DNA of 64,000 bases from Nostoc sphaeroides (GTDB lineage Bacteria > Cyanobacteriota > Cyanobacteriia > Cyanobacteriales > Nostocaceae). Shown one piece after another: positions 51,180 through 61,260 of the stretch. The DNA is taken from contig NZ_CP031941.1 in the NCBI RefSeq assembly GCF_003443655.1, forward strand, positions 1,297,501-1,361,500. Direction: 5' to 3'. Made by a program: the position numbers and the translations under genes. The notes beneath the pieces are model-generated. The model did no database searches. It was not told the origin of the DNA and worked only from the letters and a program-made list of their open reading frames with translations. Each line of letters starts with the position of its first letter. Position 1 is the first letter of the stretch.

Positions 51180-53855
51180 ATGGAGAACATAAAAATGCTA
51201 GAACAATATCGTAAACACGTTGCCGAAAGAGCAGCACTCGGTATTCCCCCTTTACCATTGGATGCGAAGCAAACCTCAGAATTATGTGAATTACTGAAAA
51301 ATCCGCCCAAGGGTCAAGAGGAGATATTATTACATTTATTGAGCGATCGCGTTTCTCCTGGTGTTGATCCAGCAGCTTATGTCAAAGCCGGATTTCTCAC
51401 CGCCATTGCCAAAAAGGAAATCACCAGTCCTTTGGTTTCGCGCATAGAAGCGGTGCAATTGCTGGGCACAATGATAGGCGGTTACAATGTGCAAGCTTTA
51501 ATCGATTTGCTGCAATTGCCCACTGTATCCGTCTCAGACTCATCTGAAACACCTTTAGTAATGGGTGGACAAGGAAAGGAACCCATCGCCGCCTACGCCG
51601 CCAACGCCTTAAGCAAAATCCTCTTGGTGTATGACGCTTACCACGATGTTTTAGAGTTATCTAAAACCAATCCTTTTGCCAAACGGGTGGTTGACTCTTG
51701 GGCGGAAGCTGAATGGTTTACCATGCGCCCCACAGTTCCAGAAGCGATTACCGTCACCGTTTTTAAAGTTCCTGGCGAAACCAATACCGACGATTTATCC
51801 CCCGCCCAAAGCGCCACAACTCGCCCAGATATCCCCTTACACGCCTTAGTGATGTTAGAGTCACGGCAACCGGGAAGTTTACAAACCATTGCCGAACTGA
51901 AGAAAAAAGGGCATCCTGTAGCTTACGTGGGAGATGTAGTTGGTACTGGTTCTTCGCGTAAGTCTGCAATTAACTCAGTATTGTGGCATACAGGAAATGA
52001 TATACCTTTTGTGCCAAACAAACGCGCTGGGGGTTATGTTTTAGGTGGTGCGATCGCGCCAATTTTCTTTAACACAGCAGAAGATGCCGGTGCTTTGCCT
52101 ATTCAGTGTGATGTCACCCAACTAGAAACCGGCATGGTAATTACCATCCATCCCTACAAAGGCGAAATCACCAACGAAACAGGCGAAGTCATTTCCACGT
52201 TTGCCCTTAAACCTGACACCATCTTCGATGAAGTCCGCGCAGGTGGACGCATCCCCCTACTTATCGGCCGTACCCTCACCGACAAAACCCGTCTTGCACT
52301 TGGTTTAGAACACAGTACCGTTTTCACCCGTCCCCAGCAAGCCTTTGATACAGGGAAAGGCTACAGCCTAGCACAGAAAATGGTAGGTAAAGCTTGCGGA
52401 TTACCTGGTGTGCGTCCCGGCACATCTTGCGAACCCATCATTACTACCGTTGGTTCTCAAGATACCACAGGCCCCATGACCCGCGACGAATTGACAGAAC
52501 TCGCCTGTCTTGGTTTCAGTGCAGACTTAGTGATCCAAAGTTTCTGCCACACAGCAGCTTATCCCAAACCAGTAGACATCAAAACCCATCACGAACTCCC
52601 CGATTTCTTTGCCTCTCGTGGCGGTGTCGCCCTGCGTCCCGGTGATGGTATCATCCACTCCTGGTTAAATCGGATGCTGTTACCCGACACCGTGGGAACT
52701 GGCGGCGACTCTCACACCCGCTTCCCCTTGGGTATTTCCTTCCCCGCCGGTTCTGGATTAGTAGCCTTTGCAGCCGCCTTGGGTGTCATGCCTTTAGATA
52801 TGCCAGAGTCAGTTTTGGTAAGATTTAAAGGAGAATTGCAACCAGGTATCACCCTGCGGGATGTTGTGAATGCGATTCCCTACGTGGCAATTCAAAAAGG
52901 TTTGTTGACAGCAGAGAAGCAGAACAAAAAAAATGTCTTCTCCGGGCGAATTCTAGAAATAGAAGGTTTGCCAGATTTAAAAGTTGAACAAGCCTTTGAA
53001 CTCACCGATGCTAGCGCCGAACGTTCTTGTGCCGGATGCACAATTAAGCTGAGTGTAGAGACAATTTCTGAATATCTGCGTTCCAACGTTGCGCTACTGA
53101 AAAATATGATAGCACGGGGCTATCAAGATCCGCGTACCATGCTGCGCCGTGTCGCAAAGATGGAAGAATGGTTAGCAAACCCCGTGTTATTAGAAGGCGA
53201 TGCCGATGCGGAGTATGCCGAAATAATTGAAATTGATTTAAACGAAATCAAAGAACCAATTGTTGCTGCTCCCAATGACCCCGATAATGTTAAGCTATTA
53301 TCGGAAGTTGCTAATGATCCAGTACAAGAAGTATTCCTTGGTTCTTGTATGACAAATATTGGTCATTATCGAGCAACAGCCAAAGTTTTGGAAGGCGCAG
53401 GTGAAGTGAAAACTCGCCTGTGGATAGCACCACCAACGCGCATGGATGAACACCAATTAAAAGAAGAAGGTGTATACAGCGTTTTTGGGGCTGCGGGTGC
53501 TAGAACAGAAATGCCAGGATGCAGTTTGTGCATGGGTAATCAGGCGCGAGTTGCTGATGGGACAACAGTGTTTTCTACCTCTACCCGCAACTTCAATAAT
53601 CGCATGGGTAAAGATGCGCGAGTGTATCTTGGTTCAGCAGAATTAGCCGCAGTTTGTGCGCTGCTGGGACGGCTTCCCACAGTGCAGGAATACTTGGATA
53701 TTGTGGCGAGTAGAATTCATCCTTTTGCAGATGATTTGTATCGGTATTTGAACTTCGATCAAATTGCCGGTTTTGAGGATGAAGGGCGTGTGATTGCGTT
53801 AGAAGATATGCCGAAGCTTGAGGATATTTTGGGTATGTCTACGGCGGCGAGGTAG
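51180..53855 (+). CDS. acnB: Bifunctional aconitate hydratase 2 / 2-methylisocitrate dehydratase
   Basis: TCA-cycle enzyme, 891 aa, full AcnB length with N-terminal HEAT-like and swivel domains. The cluster cysteines are GSCMTN and GCSLCMGN. Other signatures are [33 protein letters not shown] and [13 protein letters not shown]. Start: ATG at 51180 or at 51195 ([16 protein letters not shown]); both have GGAG-type sites. It is followed by a strong terminator. In cyanobacteria acnB supplies 2-oxoglutarate precursors, which links carbon to nitrogen control. Confidence 0.96.
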   Translation: MENIKMLEQYRKHVAERAALGIPPLPLDAKQTSELCELLKNPPKGQEEILLHLLSDRVSPGVDPAAYVKAGFLTAIAKKEITSPLVSRIEAVQLLGTMIGGYNVQALIDLLQLPTVSVSDSSETPLVMGGQGKEPIAAYAANALSKILLVYDAYHDVLELSKTNPFAKRVVDSWAEAEWFTMRPTVPEAITVTVFKVPGETNTDDLSPAQSATTRPDIPLHALVMLESRQPGSLQTIAELKKKGHPVAYVGDVVGTGSSRKSAINSVLWHTGNDIPFVPNKRAGGYVLGGAIAPIFFNTAEDAGALPIQCDVTQLETGMVITIHPYKGEITNETGEVISTFALKPDTIFDEVRAGGRIPLLIGRTLTDKTRLALGLEHSTVFTRPQQAFDTGKGYSLAQKMVGKACGLPGVRPGTSCEPIITTVGSQDTTGPMTRDELTELACLGFSADLVIQSFCHTAAYPKPVDIKTHHELPDFFASRGGVALRPGDGIIHSWLNRMLLPDTVGTGGDSHTRFPLGISFPAGSGLVAFAAALGVMPLDMPESVLVRFKGELQPGITLRDVVNAIPYVAIQKGLLTAEKQNKKNVFSGRILEIEGLPDLKVEQAFELTDASAERSCAGCTIKLSVETISEYLRSNVALLKNMIARGYQDPRTMLRRVAKMEEWLANPVLLEGDADAEYAEIIEIDLNEIKEPIVAAPNDPDNVKLLSEVANDPVQEVFLGSCMTNIGHYRATAKVLEGAGEVKTRLWIAPPTRMDEHQLKEEGVYSVFGAAGARTEMPGCSLCMGNQARVADGTTVFSTSTRNFNNRMGKDARVYLGSAELAAVCALLGRLPTVQEYLDIVASRIHPFADDLYRYLNFDQIAGFEDEGRVIALEDMPKLEDILGMSTAAR

Positions 53856-53900
53856 GTAATAATTAACATGAAATGCCCCAGGTCTTAATCTGTGGCTACA

Positions 53901-53932
53901 TTAAAAAGCCCGCTAATGCGGGCTTTTTAATG
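53901..53932 (+). terminator. Rho-independent terminator of acnB
   Basis: TTAAAAAGCCCGC / GCGGGCTTTTTAA stem with a 4-nt loop and flanking A/T runs, 46 nt after the acnB stop. Bidirectional in form. Confidence 0.9.
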
Positions 53933-54011
53933 TAAATCTCTCACATTGAAGTCTTTGATAATACAAAAAATTAGTTATTATCGTATATGATACATAAAGC
54001 AAATAACAAGC

Positions 54012-55718
54012 ATGAAAGCATCAGAAACAACTCTCCGTAACTTACTAGAAGGTGGTAAACAGTTTCAAATACCTCTTTTTCAGCGACCATACTCTTGGAA
54101 ACAGGAAAATTGGAAGACTCTTTGGGAAGATTTGATGAGTCTCTATAATGATGAAGTACAAGGTTCTTATTTTCTTGGCCCCATAGTTACACAAGCTGAA
54201 TTAGGAACAGCTGACGGCATCACTCCATATGTTGTAATAGATGGGCAACAACGTCTTACCACCCTTAGTATTCTCTTAGCAGCATTACGAAATCATCTTA
54301 AAAAAGATGATAAACAAATGTCTGAACAGATATATGAATTTTATTTAATTAACAAATATCATAAAAATGACGATTACTTTAAAGTATTACCTACTCAAAA
54401 TGACCGTGATGCATATAAAAATATAGTTGAAGCTAAAACAGCTAAAACAGCTAAAACCAAAAATCCAGAATCGCAGTCAGGGCAAATAAATGAAGCTTAT
54501 AATTTTTTTGATAAACGGCTGAAAGAATCTGTCCCTGAGCAAGATATACCTCTTGATTTAACAAAATTGAAAAAAATTATATTAGAGCAATTAGTTATAG
54601 TAAATATAACTTCTGATGCAAACGATAACCCATATCTTATTTTTGAAAGTTTAAATAATAAGGGAGAAGAACTAACTCAGGTAGACTTGGTTCGTAACTA
54701 TATATTTATGAGGTTGCCGCATGAAGAGCGAGAAGAGGTATATGAGAATGAATGGTTACCTTTTGTAGAAAGTTATAAATCTAGTGTTAGCCAAAAAGTG
54801 TATTCAGACGAATTAACAAATGCATTTTGGTTTTATCTACGTAAAGATGGTGAAGCAGTTAACCAAAAAGAAATTTACAAAAATATCAAAAAACGCTTTG
54901 ATAAGTCAGAGATTGGTGTAAAGTCTGAGCTACAAAACCTTATACAGTTTGCCAAGTATTACCAGCGTCTGAATTTTTGTGAGCAAGAACCAGAGATTAA
55001 ATTAAGATATTGCTTCCAGCGATTAAAAAGGCTTGACTTTACAACTTGTCATATATTCCTACTCAATGTTTATCATGAGTATGAAGAAAAACGCTTATCG
55101 CTTGATAAGTTTGAAGAAATTTTGCGTTATCTAGAGTCTTATTTTGTACGTCGTTTATTTGCTGGAATTTCCACTAAAACTTTAGGATCAGTTTTCAATG
55201 CTTTGTACTCTGAAGTCCAGAAAGTAAATCCTACTGATGTGGTTGATGGATTACAACAAGTCTTGAAGGGTTATGATAAGAGCAAAGTTTGGCCTGATGA
55301 TGATGCATTGCGTGATGGGATTATTGCCAAGGGTGTATACGCTACAAGTTTAAGTGATAGAGCGAAGCTTCTTTTAGAGAGTCTAGAGTCATCTCTTACT
55401 AAAGAAAAAGTTAAGTCAGAGAGTTTAACTATTGAACATATCATGCCCCAGACATTAAATAAAGAATGGAAAACAATGTTAGGGGTAAATCATGCTTCTG
55501 TTCAGAAAAAATGGCTACATACGTTAGGTAACCTCACATTAACAGGATATAACTCTGAGATGGGTAATAAACCTTTTTCAGGAAAGCTAGTATATTTCAA
55601 TACTAGCAATTTGTCTTTAAATCATTATTTGAGACAAATAAATGTTTGGAATGAAGAAGCAATCAAAAAGCGTGCAGAATACTTAGCTGATATAGCTATT
55701 AAAGTCTGGCCTAGATAA
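54012..55718 (+). CDS. DUF262/DUF1524 protein (GmrSD-like type IV restriction)
   Basis: 568 aa. Residues 1-230 are a ParB-like DUF262 domain, with IPLFQRPYSW (20-29) and the nucleotide-binding DGQQRLTT (77-84). The C-terminus is a DUF1524 His-Me/HNH nuclease with LTIEHIMPQTL and GNLTLTGYNSEMGNKPF. This single-chain arrangement matches GmrSD-type systems that cut modified (glucosylated) phage DNA. Start is the ATG at 54012. Base composition is more AT-rich than acnB, suggesting transfer. Target modification is unknown. Confidence 0.85.
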   Translation: MKASETTLRNLLEGGKQFQIPLFQRPYSWKQENWKTLWEDLMSLYNDEVQGSYFLGPIVTQAELGTADGITPYVVIDGQQRLTTLSILLAALRNHLKKDDKQMSEQIYEFYLINKYHKNDDYFKVLPTQNDRDAYKNIVEAKTAKTAKTKNPESQSGQINEAYNFFDKRLKESVPEQDIPLDLTKLKKIILEQLVIVNITSDANDNPYLIFESLNNKGEELTQVDLVRNYIFMRLPHEEREEVYENEWLPFVESYKSSVSQKVYSDELTNAFWFYLRKDGEAVNQKEIYKNIKKRFDKSEIGVKSELQNLIQFAKYYQRLNFCEQEPEIKLRYCFQRLKRLDFTTCHIFLLNVYHEYEEKRLSLDKFEEILRYLESYFVRRLFAGISTKTLGSVFNALYSEVQKVNPTDVVDGLQQVLKGYDKSKVWPDDDALRDGIIAKGVYATSLSDRAKLLLESLESSLTKEKVKSESLTIEHIMPQTLNKEWKTMLGVNHASVQKKWLHTLGNLTLTGYNSEMGNKPFSGKLVYFNTSNLSLNHYLRQINVWNEEAIKKRAEYLADIAIKVWPR

Positions 55719-55988
55719 AAAGAGTATTTTATTCAAAGAATACCAACACTTGGTTAAGTCCTTCATAGACTTGCGATCGCACCTTCGCACTTTGCACACA
55801 GACCTAACCCCCCAACCCCCTTCCCTACGAGGGAAGGGGGAGAAATCTGGCTCCCCTCTCCGCTTTGCAGAGAGCTTGGGGGAGAGGACAATCTATGCGA
55901 TCGCGATAAACTGTTAAAATATAATTACCTGACACCAAAATTTTAACAGGTGAACACCAATGGATTTCTAAACATAGGAGTTATTAAA

Positions 55989-56201
55989 ATGCTTGAATTT
56001 AACAAAAGCTATGTTATCGATGACAATCAACAACCTATTGCCGTACAAATTCCTATCGCTGAATTTGAAAAAATTGAAGAAATTCTTGAAAATTACGGTT
56101 TAGCAAAGCTCATGGAGGAAGTAGACGAAGAAAAAGCACTATCAAAAGATGAAGCACTAAAATATTATCAATCACTAAAAGAAGAAAATGTGGCAAGTTG
56201 A
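55989..56201 (+). CDS. RelB/Phd-type antitoxin
   Basis: 70 aa from the ATG at 55989 (AGGAG upstream). The N-terminal beta part YVIDDNQQPIAVQIPIAEFE is typical of such antitoxins; the C-terminal acidic helix (MEEVDEEKALSKDEALKYY) would bind the toxin. It overlaps the toxin gene by 14 bp, so the two are translationally coupled and probably autoregulated. Confidence 0.75.
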   Translation: MLEFNKSYVIDDNQQPIAVQIPIAEFEKIEEILENYGLAKLMEEVDEEKALSKDEALKYYQSLKEENVAS

Positions 56202-56460
56202 ATATACCAAAAGGTTCTTAAAAGAACTTGCTGCTTTACCAGTTGAGATTCAAAGCCGCATAGAACCTATCGTGTTTCAAGAACTGGAATCAGAGAATCC
56301 GTTTGAATTAGGATATATTGAAAAACTGAAAGGTTATAGCGATAAATATAAGATTCGAGTTGGTGATTATCGAATTGGCATTACTCTTGATCAAGAAACA
56401 AAAACATTAATCTGCCAACGAGTTGCTCACCGCAAAGACATCTACAGAATTTTTCCTTGA
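56188..56460 (+). CDS. RelE/ParE family toxin
   Basis: 90 aa. The fold pattern is VEYTKRFLKELAALP, then YSDKYKIRVGDYRIGI (basic core with conserved R/Y) and a C-terminal VAHRKDIYRIF. It is a probable ribosome-dependent mRNA interferase or gyrase poison, paired with the upstream antitoxin. Both genes look intact. Confidence 0.85.
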   Translation: MWQVEYTKRFLKELAALPVEIQSRIEPIVFQELESENPFELGYIEKLKGYSDKYKIRVGDYRIGITLDQETKTLICQRVAHRKDIYRIFP

Positions 56461-56612
56461 AGCACTGGAAAACTTGTTATAGCGGTTATCGATTGGATGA
56501 GAACACCAAAGTCCTTGCTGTCAAATCATTCCAGCATTTTTTTTGTATCTCACTGAACTGCACACCGCTATATCATTACTGTATACATAACCTAATACCA
56601 GTAAAGCGGCAA

Positions 56613-56843
56613 ATGCTGTGTGATATTTGTGGAAGCGAAGGTGTAAAAGTCCGCCGAATTACTAGAACTTACAGTAAGGGTAAAGACCTGCTAGTAATAG
56701 AAAACATTCCAGTGATAACCTGTACTCATTGCGGCGAAAGTTATTTAACTGCTGAAACTCTTCACAAAATTGAACAAATCAAAACTAACCGTAAAAGATT
56801 AGCTGTTGAACGTCCTGTAGAAGTGGCTAGTTTTGGATCATGA
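56613..56843 (+). CDS. YgiT-type zinc-finger protein (MqsA-like N-terminus)
   Basis: 76 aa from the ATG at 56613. CDICGSEGVKVRR and ITCTHCGESYLTAET give the CxxC-CxxC zinc site. There is no HTH domain. These short proteins usually follow a small DUF4258/MqsR-like toxin. The preceding 150 bp no longer encodes one recognisably, so it may be an orphan. A longer in-frame start at 56457 lacks support. Confidence 0.7.
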   Translation: MLCDICGSEGVKVRRITRTYSKGKDLLVIENIPVITCTHCGESYLTAETLHKIEQIKTNRKRLAVERPVEVASFGS

Positions 56844-56924
56844 ATAATTGCCAAAATTAAATATTGCTTCAGCTATCCACTAATACACATTTATGGACTT
56901 ATACACAACAGTTTTGCGAAAGAG

Positions 56925-57025
56925 TGCGGGTTATTGAGTTGCTTTATGCTTAGAAAATGGACTGGTAGGACAAGGGATAAATCAAGAAGCAGCAATCAAG
57001 CAACTTAATGAAGCGATCGCACCTT
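56925..57025 (+). pseudogene. HicB-like antitoxin fragment
   Basis: Reads SAGY, stop, VALCLENGLVGQGINQEAAI, KQLNEAI. The pattern suits a HicB/UPF0150-type core with the Trp after GY turned into TGA. Short; tentative. The surrounding 56844-57105 holds only C/T-rich spacer repeats. Confidence 0.4.
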
Positions 57026-57105
57026 CGCACCTTCGCACTTCGCACACAGACTTAATCCCCCAACCCTCTCTTGCTTTCTAGGGAAAAGGGGAAGAGATCA
57101 CACAT

Positions 57106-57242
57106 CAATACTGTTCGGTTAAGAAGATTTGTAGGTTGGGTTGAACTTTAGTGAAACCCAACAAATCCCTGAAAATGTTGGGTTTCGTTCCTCAACCCAA
57201 CCTACATTGGAGTTATTTTTTAGGCTTAACCGAACAGTATTG
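57106..57242. mobile_element. MITE-B copy 1, perfect 10-bp target duplication
   Basis: 137 bp with ends CAATACTGTTCGGTTAAG / CTTAACCGAACAGTATTG. Flanked by GATCACACAT at 57096-57105 and 57243-57252 (10/10 match). Its core is the CCCAACAAATCCC palindrome family also found at 10445-10526. Confidence 0.92.
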
Positions 57243-57353
57243 GATCACACATAATGTTTAAACCATTCGGATTGTGAGTGCTGTAGCCGGAGTCATGGTG
57301 GGAGCCTTAGTAGTTACACTGATGCTTAGTGATGATTGGAATCAGAGCCTTAG

Positions 57354-57487
57354 CAATACGGTTCGGTTAAGCCAAAAGACGCGATAAATCGCCGTCTCTA
57401 CAATAATTAATCCTTTGTAGAGACGGCGATTTATCGCGTCTTTGTGATTTAGAATTTTCATCAAAAAACCTTAACCGAACCGTATTG
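57354..57487. mobile_element. MITE-B copy 2, perfect 10-bp target duplication
   Basis: 134 bp with ends CAATACGGTTCGGTTAAG / CTTAACCGAACCGTATTG, flanked by AGAGCCTTAG (57344-57353 and 57488-57497). The core is a GACGGCGATTTATCGCGTC palindrome unlike that of copy 1, so the ends are shared but the cores differ. Confidence 0.92.
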
Positions 57488-57508
57488 AGAGCCTTAGCGA
57501 TTTATTTT

Positions 57509-59116
57509 TTAACTTTTAAAAATTCGCTTGGCAGCATTAATACCTGAAATTGCAGCACCTTCCATAAAACCTTGCCATTCATAAAATGAGTTAGTATGTT
57601 CTCCTGCAAAGTAGATGTTATCTACTGATTTGCCTTCATTACCAGCAATTGTTGTAAAGTAACCAGGTTGATTACAGGTATAACTTCCTTTAGTTAGTGG
57701 ATTTAATGACCAGTTTTCTAAATAAGCTAAATACTCAGTATTTTTGATCCGTACAGCCGAAATATCTGCACCAGGAAAGACAAACTTCAGTTCATTAATA
57801 AACTTACCACTTTCCCGTTGAAGATTTTTTGGGTTAAGCCTTGCACCTAAATTGCCGCCAGTGTAATCTGTTAAGACTGCCTGGTTATATGTAGCTTTGC
57901 TAGGGTTAGTTTCCCAAATAGCCTGGAGATTGGGAAGATCAGCATAGGCACTACCATTACTACCAAGGGTAGTCCAAGGACGACCATTAAAACCTACCAT
58001 CAGTTTTGAGTTAGTTCCATAAACTAAATTATTAATACTATCAAGTTTCCACTGAGGTAGCTGAAGTCCTATTAAATCTACTTCTCGCAGAGTTGAGAAA
58101 GGAAGAGAAAATACTACAGCATCAAACTTTTCACTTAAACCATTGTTAAAAAGTAATTCTATTTTACCTGCACTATCTTTCCTGGCAGCAATCAGCTTTT
58201 TCCCATACTGTATCTGTTCTAGTAATCGGTTTTTTAATCCTTCCACAATCTTTTGATTGCCTCCGATAACATGATAACGTTCATCGCTAAACACCCCAAA
58301 AGGTTTAAACTTGGAGCGTCTATCTGCATGAATAAATAGGAGAAAACTCAAACAACTTTGTTGGTCAATTTCTCGACCATATTCACCAGTATATGCAGAT
58401 TTAATCACATTTTTCAGCAAAGCTCCCGCTCCACGACTATCAAGATAATCTTGGAGATTAGTGAAGTCTAATAACCGCTCAGATGCAGTAAATTTATCCG
58501 CAGTAGGTTGTGTAAAGGTGTGTAAATCAACTCTCATTGCCGTCACAAAATCTCGGAATTCATCAATTACTGCTGATTCCCGATAACGTTGACCATTAAA
58601 GTAATAAAATACTTCACCTGGTTGCTTTGACAAATTTTCGACTTCTAACTTAAATTCGTTTACATATCCCAACATGGTCTTGTGCAGATTGTCTATAAAC
58701 TCGCCACCTCTTTCGGCAACCTGACCAGGGAAGACACCATTAAGTGAGTAGCAGCGTCCACCTACTCGGTCACTAGCTTCGTAAATAGTGGCTTTAATTC
58801 CTTGACGTTTGAGTTCGTAGCCACAAGCGAGTCCTGCTAAACCAGCACCTACAATCGCTATCTTTGCATCCATTGAAGAAGGTGCGGCTAAAGTACGATG
58901 GAAATAACCAGACCCTACACCAATTGTTCCACCCAATATTGTCAATTTTCCTAAATCAGCCAGAAATTGTCGCCGCTTAATCTTACGCAATGACATCAGT
59001 TCTTCAAGTTGATGAATGCGTTCAATGCCTTCGCTCGTTGAGATATTACGCTTTTGACAATAGCTGACAATCCCAAGGGTGCGGGCTAATCTTTTAAATA
59101 TTGGTGAATGGCTCAT
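57509..59116 (-). CDS. Flavin amine oxidase, Tat-exported
   Basis: 535 aa FAD-dependent oxidase of the monoamine/L-amino-acid oxidase family. The dinucleotide motif is AIVGAGLAGLACGYELKRQG, followed by EASDRVGGRCYS. The C-terminal FAD block is NIYFAGEHTNSFYEWQGFMEGA. A twin-arginine signal KRRQFLADLGK lies around residues 47-57, then a hydrophobic stretch and a likely cleavage site after TLAA, so it acts in the periplasm. The leader before the RR is long; the start may be internal. Substrate unknown. Confidence 0.88.
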   Translation of the reverse strand: MSHSPIFKRLARTLGIVSYCQKRNISTSEGIERIHQLEELMSLRKIKRRQFLADLGKLTILGGTIGVGSGYFHRTLAAPSSMDAKIAIVGAGLAGLACGYELKRQGIKATIYEASDRVGGRCYSLNGVFPGQVAERGGEFIDNLHKTMLGYVNEFKLEVENLSKQPGEVFYYFNGQRYRESAVIDEFRDFVTAMRVDLHTFTQPTADKFTASERLLDFTNLQDYLDSRGAGALLKNVIKSAYTGEYGREIDQQSCLSFLLFIHADRRSKFKPFGVFSDERYHVIGGNQKIVEGLKNRLLEQIQYGKKLIAARKDSAGKIELLFNNGLSEKFDAVVFSLPFSTLREVDLIGLQLPQWKLDSINNLVYGTNSKLMVGFNGRPWTTLGSNGSAYADLPNLQAIWETNPSKATYNQAVLTDYTGGNLGARLNPKNLQRESGKFINELKFVFPGADISAVRIKNTEYLAYLENWSLNPLTKGSYTCNQPGYFTTIAGNEGKSVDNIYFAGEHTNSFYEWQGFMEGAAISGINAAKRIFKS

Positions 59117-59845
59117 TACTTACAACTTTGGCTAAATTTTTTCGGGTATTTCCCTATTTATCTCCTTACAAGTATAGGTTTTGTCTATGTATTTGCCTTA
59201 AATAATTAACCTTTATAAGATAAAGATTTGATATTTTTTAACTGCCAGACAAGTATATATACGTAAGATAAAGCTATTTTAAATTTTGTCCTCTATTTAT
59301 AGAAATCGTCAAAAAAGATTTAGTTTGAGGTTTAATTTTATTGTTACTCTCTATAATTACGAGCTTCATCTCCCACAATGCGAATTTGCCTGAACGATTA
59401 AGAGGTCTAATGCTTATCGGATGAGGATAGGTGATTATTGTGTTGCGATCGCACCGCTCATTCCTCAAGTACGATTGTGTAGTGTAGCGGATTGACTGAT
59501 AGCACGTATTCGTTCCCATCTCCTAGCCCCTGCTGGTAAACTTACCCGAACACGAAACCAGCTTCAAAGTTCCTCTCTCAAAGTTGGGAGAGAAATTTGG
59601 GGTTAGGGCCTAAAGATGTTTCTTCCAAAACGGGATAATTCCTGATAATCAAAGAGCAATGCTTGCTTTCCTCACAACTTCCTCAAATTGTTTTGCTATA
59701 AACATAGATAAGGGGCGAAAACCTTTAATAAACTTAAAATTCACAAGTCGCTAAACATAGTTGAGGGATTAGTCATTTTTGACAATCCAGCATTTAGAAA
59801 CCCGAAACCGTAAAGACCAATTACCAATGAAATCGGAGGTCTATT
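59117..59845. other. Intergenic region, nothing firmly recognised
   Basis: About 730 bp. Contains one HIP1-like site near 59446 and a TCTCTCTCAAAGTTGGGAGAGA palindrome near 59573. An 81-codon minus-strand frame (59274-59519) shows no family. It probably holds old gene debris plus the uspA promoter. Confidence 0.5.
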
Positions 59846-60385
59846 ATGATGTTCAAAAAAATTCTAGTTGCATTAGACCGCTCGGAAATAGGGCAACAGG
59901 TTTTTGAAGAAGCGTTGGGTTTAGCAAAGTTAACACAAGCTAGCTTAATGCTAGTGCATGTCTTATCTACCGAAGAAGAGGGTAGTCCTTACGTACCCAT
60001 GCTGTCTAATTTTGACTACTATCCAGGATTGAGCAGTCAAAGCTTCGAGTTATACCAAAAGCAGTGGGATACCTTTAAAAATTTAGGAATCCAGATGCTG
60101 CAATCTTTCTGTACCCAAGCTAACGCAGCAGGTGTAACTACGGAATTTACACAAAATATTGGTAATCCTGGCCGGATCATTTGTGATTTAGCTCATAGTT
60201 ATGGCGCTGACCTAATTGTGATGGGGCGTCGGGGTCGTTCTGGGCTGATGGAACTATTTCTTGGTAGTGTGAGTAACTATGTTCTTCACCATGCTGCTTG
60301 TACGGTGCATGTTGTGCATCTTTCAGCTAGTCCTAAAACACATGAAGTTGTCAAAGAAACTACAAGCACTTTAAGCGTTAACTAA
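59846..60385 (+). CDS. Universal stress protein, UspA family
   Basis: 179 aa cytosolic, single Usp domain. N-terminal KKILVALDRSEIGQQVFEEA. The ATP-binding signature G-x2-G-x9-G-S is present in MGRRGRSGLMELFLGSVSNY, then HHAACTVHVV. Two start codons adjoin (ATGATG at 59846), with GGAGG upstream. An insert of about 40 residues after strand 2 (PYVPMLSNFDYYPGLS) is common in cyanobacterial members. Confidence 0.93.
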   Translation: MMFKKILVALDRSEIGQQVFEEALGLAKLTQASLMLVHVLSTEEEGSPYVPMLSNFDYYPGLSSQSFELYQKQWDTFKNLGIQMLQSFCTQANAAGVTTEFTQNIGNPGRIICDLAHSYGADLIVMGRRGRSGLMELFLGSVSNYVLHHAACTVHVVHLSASPKTHEVVKETTSTLSVN

Positions 60386-60590
60386 TTACTAACATTGCAT
60401 AAATCTGAGCGATCCAAACTCTGAATTTGGTTTATTCTCGCCTACCTACTTCCTCAATCTCCACAACCGATTCTTAACTGTACGGTATTGGGCTAAAATT
60501 GAGCGTAGGCATAGCCCGTCGTACACATCTTTCAGTAAGAAAGAAAAAGTCCGCTACCCAAAATTAGAGTTGAGAGCGAAAAGTGGATCT

Positions 60591-60956
60591 ATGAATAAAG
60601 ATACTATCGAGATCACTGGTTTTCATGCTCATGTTTATTTCGATCCCGCCAGTCGGGATGTAGCTGCGCGTGTACGTGAAGGATTGGGCGCTGGGTTTGA
60701 CGTGCAACTCGGACGCTGGTTTGACAAGCCCATCGGCCCCCACCCAAAAGGAATGTATCAAGTTGCTTTCTTACCGAATCAGTTTGATAAAGTCGTTCCC
60801 TGGTTAATGCTCAATCGTGAGGGATTGGATATTCTCGTTCACCCTGAGACAGGCGATGCTGTAGCAGATCATGCAGTTCATTCTTTATGGTTAGGAGAAA
60901 AGCTAGATTTGAATATCCAGTTTATTCGACAGCTTAATTCGACTTTATCTAATTAA
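60591..60956 (+). CDS. DOPA 4,5-dioxygenase family protein
   Basis: 121 aa from ATG 60591. Motifs HAHVYFD, GPHPKGMYQVAF and ILVHPETGD provide the His residues expected of the vicinal oxygen chelate-like DOPA 4,5-dioxygenase fold. In cyanobacteria the natural substrate is unknown. A terminator follows 30 nt downstream. Confidence 0.87.
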   Translation: MNKDTIEITGFHAHVYFDPASRDVAARVREGLGAGFDVQLGRWFDKPIGPHPKGMYQVAFLPNQFDKVVPWLMLNREGLDILVHPETGDAVADHAVHSLWLGEKLDLNIQFIRQLNSTLSN

Positions 60957-60983
60957 AACAAGTAGCCCACTTTATTGGGTAAA

Positions 60984-61015
60984 AAAAAGTTCTGGACTAG
61001 GGCGTAGAACTTTTT
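60984..61015 (+). terminator. Rho-independent terminator
   Basis: AAAAAGTTCT / AGAACTTTTT stem with a 12-nt loop and a T run, just after the DOPA-dioxygenase-like gene. Confidence 0.8.
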
Positions 61016-61041
61016 CTGTTGATTAATTTTAAAGAATATTA

Positions 61042-61176
61042 GGGAACTCCAAAAAATAAATTATTCCACATTCAAGTCGTTGACTGTTGACTGTTGACTG
61101 AAAACTCGTGAACCGTCAACGGTCAACGGTCAACAGTGAACAATAGCAATGGAATATTTTTTTACTTGGAAGTCCC
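61042..61176. mobile_element. MITE-A copy, complete
   Basis: 135 bp, GGGAACTCC to AAGTCCC, flanked by TTA (61039-61041 and 61177-61179). Same orientation as 40939 and 47349. The TGTTGAC core has two copies, then its complement. Confidence 0.88.
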
Positions 61177-61260
61177 TTAAACCGATTCGCGTTGAACAAA
61201 ATTTAAATTATGAATTCTGAATTCTGAATTATAAATTATGAATTATATTGACTTTAATAT

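Noticed and set aside
59274..59519. 81-codon minus-strand gene
   Set aside because: Composition and sequence show no family; the other minus frame looks like old debris instead.
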